A DNA stretch of 64,000 nucleotides, from contig CM075768.1 of NCBI GenBank assembly GCA_037974665.1, forward strand, positions 11,461,001 to 11,525,000, given 5' to 3'. Positions 57,967 to 64,000 of the stretch are shown here, piece after piece. Each line of letters begins with the position of its first letter. Position 1 is the stretch's first letter. The notes beneath the pieces are model-generated. The model saw only the letters and a program-made list of their open reading frames with translations, was not told the origin of the DNA and did no database searches. The translations under genes were made by a program, and so were the position numbers. This DNA is from Ehretia macrophylla. Lineage: Eukaryota > Streptophyta > Magnoliopsida > Boraginales > Ehretiaceae.

Positions 57967-60758
57967 TGTGACACCCCGATCCCTCTCGAGACCGGGAGTT
58001 CTAACAATCAATCTATTCACAACCCAAATCCAAACCCGGCAAGATTTTAGGGAAAGACGGACAGAGTCTCCCCTGTTTCTAGGCAAATTGCAAAACCTGT
58101 AATAGCATATAAATGGACCAACACCGTGTCCAACCCTTCAACCACCTCAAGGCCATCCGAGCCTCGGTTCACAACAAGCAATTCACAAGTAAATATAAAT
58201 TCAAGCTTAGCAATTAAACTACACCAACCTATTGCATAAAGTAGACTATCATGACTTTCTATCTTTTTCCCTTTTTGTCATTACAAATATATATTGAAGT
58301 TAAGCTATATCAACTAAATACATAATCTAATGAACTTAAATTACATCCCCTTTAACATTAAATACATATAATACATAAAAGCATACAACTTTACAACTTT
58401 GACAACTCAAGTCACATAGGCACGCAGGACAACCCTTCAAGCACGGACTTTCACGAAATCACGAACTTTCCAGCTAACATGGCATTTCCTGAAATGTGGT
58501 GGTGAGGAGTGAGTATACACAACACGTATACTCAGTGAGGGCGAGACAGATATCGAATTGGAGAGAAAGAAAGTCGTGCAATGCAAATAAGACAGTTAAG
58601 CAATATAACTGATAAATAAGCAATCAAGATAAACAATCAATACAATAAGTAATTACTGAAAGCATTAACACAACCATTCAAAGCTATACCACACTCTGAA
58701 GGCTATGGTTCACTCATACGAGCAATGTACCATTCCACGAGCGATACATCAATCTCGAGCTTGATGTTGGCAACGATGACAATAAGCGCGCATCCACCTT
58801 ATAACACCAGTTTGGAATACCCCGGAAGTATCCATCAATCTACGACCCAAATCTCCCTGGGAGGCAGCCCAAGCGAGAAGAGGGAATAGCTACGGAGCTA
58901 GAGCAACCAACACTGGCAACCCGAGGCTACCCAGAGAGGCCCATCACTCACGCGCGAGACACTATGCAATGCAAGACTCGATACAAGGCAATAAACGAGC
59001 GATAGCACAACAATACAAACTAGTGCCAACAAACGAGATAACAAGCAATCACAAACAATACTAGCATTCAACTAACTTTTCAAGCATAACAAGCAATAAT
59101 AAGCTACAACAACACCAATTAAACAAGTATATCAAGCAACCCTAAGCATTCTATAGGCACAATATCAAGATAACAAGCAAAATCACAAATCGGCCCCAAC
59201 TAACAAAACACGACCATTTCCAAACGAGCTACGAGTTCTGGAAACCGACTTCACCAATCCTTCTAGGTCACCATAAGGCACGTCTAAGGACCCCGAAACC
59301 CTACTTTACCCTAGAATTCACGCAAAGTTCCGATTTCCCCCTTTGCTCGTTTGAACTACAACTATACCAACCAAACACCCAACCAACGCCATAATCGCAC
59401 CAAAAGTGCTTCCATGGCCTCCCGATACAATGCCAACACGCAAAACGAGAAAACGCCAAACTCGACCTAAACTACCCCGACTTTCACTAAGCCCTTTTTT
59501 CTCCGTTTTTCCATTACACATTCCAATTAAACCACGCATTTAGGCATTCTAGCATATCTAGCATCTTCCTACATCAACAGAACGCGTAACGGAGCAACTT
59601 CATCGAAACGGGGGTTTACTATTCACTAATTACTATTCATTAATCAATTTAAATTGCAATTTCGATTTTCAACCGCAAAAAATGCTAAAAAACTATAAAT
59701 ACATGTTCTATAATCAACAAGGAACATTCTTTAAGCAACAAAACGATTAAAACAACAATCTACGCATAAGTTCAAAAATTTAAAGTTTAGACATACATTT
59801 TTCAAATGCGCAAATAACGATGAAACCCTCACCTTAGACGCTCCTAGACGCTAGGAAAACCTCGTAGAACGCCTCGGAAACCACCCCGTGGAAGCCCTCG
59901 CGAAGAATCGAAGATTTTGGCTTGAAATCATTTTTTTTTTCTCCTCCCATATTTTCGGCCCTGCTTGCTGCTGTTCAGTTCTGTTTTTTTTTTTTTTTTT
60001 TTTTAGGCTATTAAAAAGGGCACAAGGTCAAAATGGTCAATCCCCTTGGTCAAAGCTCACTTAAGTTGGTCAAACTAGCTTATTTTATGCATTTTTAGGC
60101 TAAAACAACTAAGGAAACATCAATTCTAGCTAACAACAATTAAATTATAAAATTTAAGGCACTAAAATACTAGTTTCACTATTTGCTGAGGTCTCGAATT
60201 CATTTTCTAACTATCTCTGTCGATATGCAATGCACGTTGCGACAACAAAGAAATAACAATTAATTCTCAAAGAATCTAAGAAATATATCATTTTTGGAAA
60301 GCATCATAGTTTAGAATTTACTCCGGCTCGGAGTTACCTTTCTCATTTATTTGAAAACCAAGTGATTTTAACGCAAAACGACCAAAACCGATTTTTAAAA
60401 TAATCAAAACAATCAAGGTAATCAATATTCATTTAAAATAATTAATTTCACTAGTTCTAGAATATTTTAAAGAATTGTGAAGTTAATATTAAGCTGCAAA
60501 TGAAGGTTAATATAAACATATAGTCAAACACAATTAAACCCTAACATTTAAGATAACACTTAATTAATCATAAGAGAATAAATTCAATTACTATAATTAA
60601 TAGAAGTAGATAACAACCTTTCAATTATTCAATATACAATTACTAAATGCTTCCAAGAGAAATATGAAAATTGTGCAAATTGGTTGATTTAACTAATTAA
60701 ACATTTAATCAAATGCAGTCAAGTGCTATTAAATGCATGCCGGGTTCGGGTTATCACA
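57967..60758 (-). repeat. E LTR (right copy, 5' LTR)
   Basis: Plus strand TGTGACACCCCGATC...GGGTTATCACA. It is nearly identical to the left copy; the differences I see are near 58525, 58541, 59687, 59822, 59827, 60518 and 60753 and in the poly-T length near 59983. Confidence 0.95.
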
Positions 60759-60763
60759 TTACA

Positions 60764-60856
60764 GGTTTTCAGAATGTCCACGGTACAGGGGAGACTCTGT
60801 CCGTGTGTCGGGTCCGGACTTAACCTTTAGCTTAGGGGTTGGGTCGGGGCGTGACA
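60764..60856 (+). repeat. B 3' LTR, last 93 bases
   Basis: It completes the B LTR after E and ends GGGGCGTGACA. It is followed by the B target duplication ATTGA (60857-60861). Confidence 0.95.
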
Positions 60857-60861
60857 ATTGA

Positions 60862-61763
60862 TGCATTTGTATATTACTTATAATGTTTATAACTGTTGGC
60901 GCGATGGTTGCAATCAAAATTATGGGCATGGTAGTGTTCGTTTACTCTGGGTAGCATTGGGCTGAATGCTACCAGTCGTTCTCGACTACCATAGTCCCCG
61001 GTGATTATCCGGATATCACTTAGTTTTTGGAGTTGGGAAAAATGAATGAAGACTGAATCAAGGCCAGCCATCTACAACAACTGCCAAGAAAACTGTATCC
61101 TTTGATATATGGTAAAACTACCTTCGCTTGATTCCTTGAGGACCTCAGAGGGTGGTATTATGTGTTATTTCTTGTTCATTTGTTCTTGTATCTATTTGTA
61201 ACTTGTGCATGTCATGTTTTCAAAAAGGTTTTCTAAATGTGAAAATGTTTGCGAAAACTACCTATGACCGTTAACCCTCGTAGAGCTAAGTGTAGCTCAT
61301 ACCTTTCATGACACTCTTTCAGGTGAGGTTGTGCCTGAGCCAGGGACTCAAGCAGAAGGCAAGGCCTACTTGTGTGACGAGTCGGATTTCTGCTTGTTGT
61401 GATCTGGCTCTACTTGTTTGTAGTGATGAATTTCGGATGTTAGGAACTAAGTTAATGTGAACAACTTTAATGACTGTAATATTCTTTTGGGATGTTGGAT
61501 TGTAATCTCACTATTGTCTTATTCTTTTGAGGCCTAGAAGGCTTGTAAGGTTTGTAACATGCCTTATGGGTGTTACTAGGCCTTGTATATATAAAACAGG
61601 TTAATGAAGGTTGAAGTGCTGTTAGTTTTGGGCACCTTTCTTGAAGTTACTTATGGGATTTATAAATGCCTAGGTTGTGATTTGATGATTGTACAGGGCA
61701 TCTTTCCCGTTCACGTCACGTTCCGGCCTAGTCCTAGCGATAGGTCGGGGTCGGGGCGTGACA
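60862..61763 (+). repeat. D 3' LTR, second part
   Basis: It matches 26476-27364: GC-rich block (60940-61015), TGTATCCTTTG near 61095, perfect 6-bp hairpin (61283-61298), acceptor-like CTCTTTCAGG (AG at 61321-61322), ending GGGGCGTGACA. TCTAC follows at 61764-61768. Confidence 0.95.
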
Positions 61764-61768
61764 TCTAC

Positions 61769-64000
61769 TCAATCTCCAACAAAGCAACATGGTGCTCAAT
61801 TCAAATAATTATCTTTTTAATCATGCTCTGGACACAGGGAGGGGTCAAACGTGAACGGAAAAGGCCTGCCTTGGCCCAAGGCCCATTGGGCCGAACACTA
61901 AGTTTCAAACGGCACAAAGGCCAACACACGCATACAATGCATTCTAACCAAATTCTAACTACTTTTTGCATGTAATTAGTTAAATAACACCTTTATAACA
62001 TTAATTAAGCATTTGAACCAACCTATGATATAATTAATCAAACTTTAACTAAGTTACCATTCATCTTTTTCTTCAATATATCTATATGTTCAAGCTCTCA
62101 CTACACATGCAACCCAAGTTCAAAAGTTTACTTTATAACACCATTAGGTAGCATTGCAAGCATTAGAAGCAAGAAACACAAGACTATAAACAATAAACAT
62201 GAAAATAACCATCGATGCACAAAGGGGATTAACAATATACTTCCACGAAATTTCATCAATGGCTCGAATATGCTTTAGAATTGCATTTAAACACACAACA
62301 ACACATCTACAAGCTCATACAAGCACAAATGTATCCATTTATCACTTTTTCCCTTTTGTTAACTACACAATTCCTCTTCCACACAAAATTTAAGGCTCCG
62401 AATCTACAATCCAATCATTTTACATTCCTAAGTAAGCCAAAAGACACTTACCAAGGCCTTGAAAACCCGATTTAGAGACAGAAGCTCGGGAAGGCCCCGA
62501 GTGGGTTTTAACTACACCTACCCTATCCGGACCTCAATTTAACCCAACGAAAGCACCAACAGTGCTTCCATGCTCCAAGAATACCTAATCTAAAGCCCAA
62601 ATGTGGCCGGATTACATTTCATGAAAACCCCCTTTTAAAAAGTTAGCTAATTTGCATTTTAACTCAATTTCGGGCAATTTAACTACACGTGAGCTATTAA
62701 CTAGTTTCAATAATGTCTAGAGCACCTAAATGAAGCATCAATTCGTTCCAAATATCAACCTAAAGTCAAACCCTAATTTTTGTCACTATTCATTGTCTCT
62801 TTCACACAATTCGAGCTTTCAACTATGGAATTTGTTAACAAGCTACTCAAGCATAGTTTATATAACATATAAAGCATGTATAATACCATATTTAATCATT
62901 TCCATAGCCATAATCAACAAATCACAAAATTATAAAAGTTGACATAAACTTTAAACTAACTTAAATGCAAACTCCCTTACCTTGGTAAAGCTAGGAAAGG
63001 AGGGAAAATAACTAGAACCACATTTAATCCAAGCAAGATTTGAAGAAAATTGAAGAAAGAAATCAACCCTAAGCTCAAAGGCCTTCAAGTTTTTTTTCCC
63101 TTTGCTGCTGCTGCTCATGGGTTCCATTTTTTTTCTTTGCTATCTTTGACCATTGTTGCTTAGTTAACAACTAATATAATATATATAATGGTATCTAGTT
63201 GGCTAAAAACCTAGATCATAAGGGACCTCACGTTTTTCCTATGCTGCTGCTGATACATTTTCTTTTCTTTCTTTTTGCTAAACTTTTGCTTTAGTCTACT
63301 AACTAATATATGTACAAATATATATAAGTTCAGTAAATAATTGGCCTAGCTAAAGGATTGGCTTATGATAAAATACTAATGGCTAGTTAACTTGGTAGAA
63401 ATTATTTAGAAAGCTAAATGACCAAATTAATTAAATTTTACTATTCATTCAGGGACACTAAAAATATTTAATTTCCTCACACTTGGGACATGAAATGCAT
63501 ATTCTAGCAATGAACGAATATATTAAATACAGTATTGTTCAGGGAAAAAATATCAAATTTTAAAAAATAAAGCAGTTTAAAATTTTACCCGGACTCAAGT
63601 TAAACCTAAAAATTAAAACATATAAAACCAAATAAGGCCAAACAAAGGCAATTAAGTGAAATATGCACACTGAATAATTAAATATAATAAATTAAAAGTC
63701 TCTCTAGGCTCGGGCAGTTTAAATTAATTAAATGTAAATAAATAATAAACTTAAGATAATCATTTCTAATATCTCTTTTAAATCTAATTTAAATAATTAT
63801 AATTAATATTAAAAATAGTCCAGCTCGTTGGGGTCCCAAAAACATAAATAAATATAATTATTAAAATAATAAACTAGCTCGTTGAGATCCGGTCTTGGGC
63901 TTCCTGTTCGAACAGTAAGATAAATTAATTTAAAGACATGTAAAATAATTTTAAATAATTAAAATAATAGAATAAGTGTCCCGTGAAAATCATTTAAATA
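61769..64000 (-). repeat. Continuation of the inverted C-side LTR beyond D; runs off the window
   Basis: This DNA was contiguous with 23820-25238 before D inserted. On the minus strand it shows long-LTR landmarks: a CAGCAGCAGCAAAGG leader (63095-63115), a donor-like CCAAGGTAAGGGAG (about 62980-62993), and blocks resembling the B and E LTRs (GGAAGCAC..TTGGTGC near 62555, TCCGGATAGGGTAGGTG near 62515-62532). There is no coding domain. The 5' LTR end is not in view. It may be one very long LTR or a second LTR joined to C. Confidence 0.55.

Larger units (their letters stand above)
53554..60758 (-). mobile_element. Non-autonomous LTR element E, very recent (7205 bp)
   Basis: LTRs of 2793 and 2792 bp are nearly identical; I count about seven substitutions plus a one-base poly-T length change. 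They flank a 1620-bp internal region. The primer site is at its right and the polypurine tract at its left, so the element reads on the minus strand. TTACA duplications flank it (53549-53553, 60759-60763). No gag or pol domain is recognisable, so mobilisation in trans by a gypsy element with Met-tRNAi priming is inferred. It is LARD-like, but with a short interior. Confidence 0.95.
41428..60856 (+). mobile_element. Ty3/gypsy chromovirus B, inserted in the D 3' LTR
   Basis: 5' LTR 41428-43910, primer site, gag, pol, polypurine tract, 3' LTR 51159-53553 plus 60764-60856. ATTGA duplications flank it (41423-41427 and 60857-60861). It was entered in turn by a family A LTR (in gag) and by element E (in the 3' LTR). 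LTRs differ by about 2% by eye. Gag-pol is one frame once the solo LTR is discounted. It is Tekay-like and the best preserved coding copy in the window. Confidence 0.96.
25239..61763 (+). mobile_element. Ty3/gypsy chromovirus D, host of nested elements A2, B and E
   Basis: D has a 5' LTR (25239-27364), decayed primer site, gag, pol, polypurine tract and a 3' LTR in two parts (40194-41427 and 60862-61763). A2 interrupts pol and B interrupts the 3' LTR. Perfect TCTAC duplications flank it. Over the first 310 bp the LTRs differ by roughly 6% by eye, making D older than B and E. The pol C-terminus has a chromodomain-like EEATWD motif, and the lineage is Tekay-like. Several frameshifts and stops inactivate it. 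Confidence 0.94.

Noticed and set aside
54905..59539. Identical 73-codon minus-strand ORFs in both E LTRs (54905-55126 and 59318-59539)
   Set aside because: They are identical only because the LTRs are nearly identical; no similar frame is kept in other LTR families.
41428..60856. Endogenous pararetrovirus or envelope-bearing retrovirus
   Set aside because: No envelope, movement or coat protein region is present; domain order and chromodomain are those of chromovirus retrotransposons.
61604..61975. 123-codon ORF crossing the end of D
   Set aside because: It runs from the D LTR across the target duplication into host sequence, so it is a chance frame.
1..64000. tRNA, rRNA, CRISPR or operon structures
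   Set aside because: None seen. The repeated TGGTATCAGAGC sequences are retrotransposon primer sites, not tRNA genes.

Overview
This is a eukaryotic window from a repeat-rich flowering-plant genome, probably heterochromatin of a eudicot. I see no intact host gene, tRNA, rRNA, CRISPR array or prokaryotic gene organisation. Nearly all of it is LTR retrotransposon sequence in nested layers. The dominant lineage is Ty3/gypsy chromovirus, Tekay/Del-like: LTRs of 2.1-2.8 kb, a Met-tRNAi primer site, a single gag-pol frame with two zinc knuckles, and an integrase ending in a chromodomain with an EEATWE-type motif. One complete but dead Ty1/copia element (240-bp LTRs) and a copia fragment are also present.

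Layout, using my own letters for families. 1-6954: family A copy A1, minus strand, with its distal LTR cut by the window edge. 6955-9193: remaining part of a minus-strand LTR (G) that A1 entered. 9194-10516: old fragments, including a copia gag remnant and its 273-bp LTR. About 11150-12565: plus-strand LTR (H) followed by a primer site. 12566-13378: leader-like DNA, an (AT)n tract and an unexplained exon-like stretch. 13379-20515: an inverted H LTR split by the copia element (13704-18718, target duplication ATAAC) and holding a 635-bp tandem duplication. 20750-22030: a plus-strand LTR of family C. 22260-23819: an LTR-like fragment. 23820-25238 continuing at 61769-64000: an inverted family C LTR split by everything between.

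The centre is a stack with readable target duplications. Element D (25239-61763, TCTAC) entered the inverted C LTR. Element A2 (31680-39961, CACTA on one side) entered the D pol gene. Element B (41428-60856, ATTGA) entered the right LTR of D. A solo family A LTR (45135-47353, GACTC) entered the B gag. Element E (53554-60758, TTACA) entered the right LTR of B. By-eye LTR divergence falls in the order the nesting demands: about 6% for D, about 2% for B, about 0.25% for E.

No element here is autonomous. B comes closest: one frame from gag to chromodomain, catalytic residues readable, but eight in-frame stops that all fit C-to-T changes of CAG, CAA or CGA codons. E is very young and has no recognisable coding capacity, so proteins supplied from elsewhere presumably moved it. 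The most interesting signal is a shared architecture inside otherwise different LTRs: a GA-rich leader, a strong 5' splice-site sequence (AGGTGAG), about 0.6-1.3 kb of AT-rich DNA with a GC-rich block, a small hairpin, then a 3' splice-site sequence (TTTCAGG). This suggests an intron carried inside the LTR.
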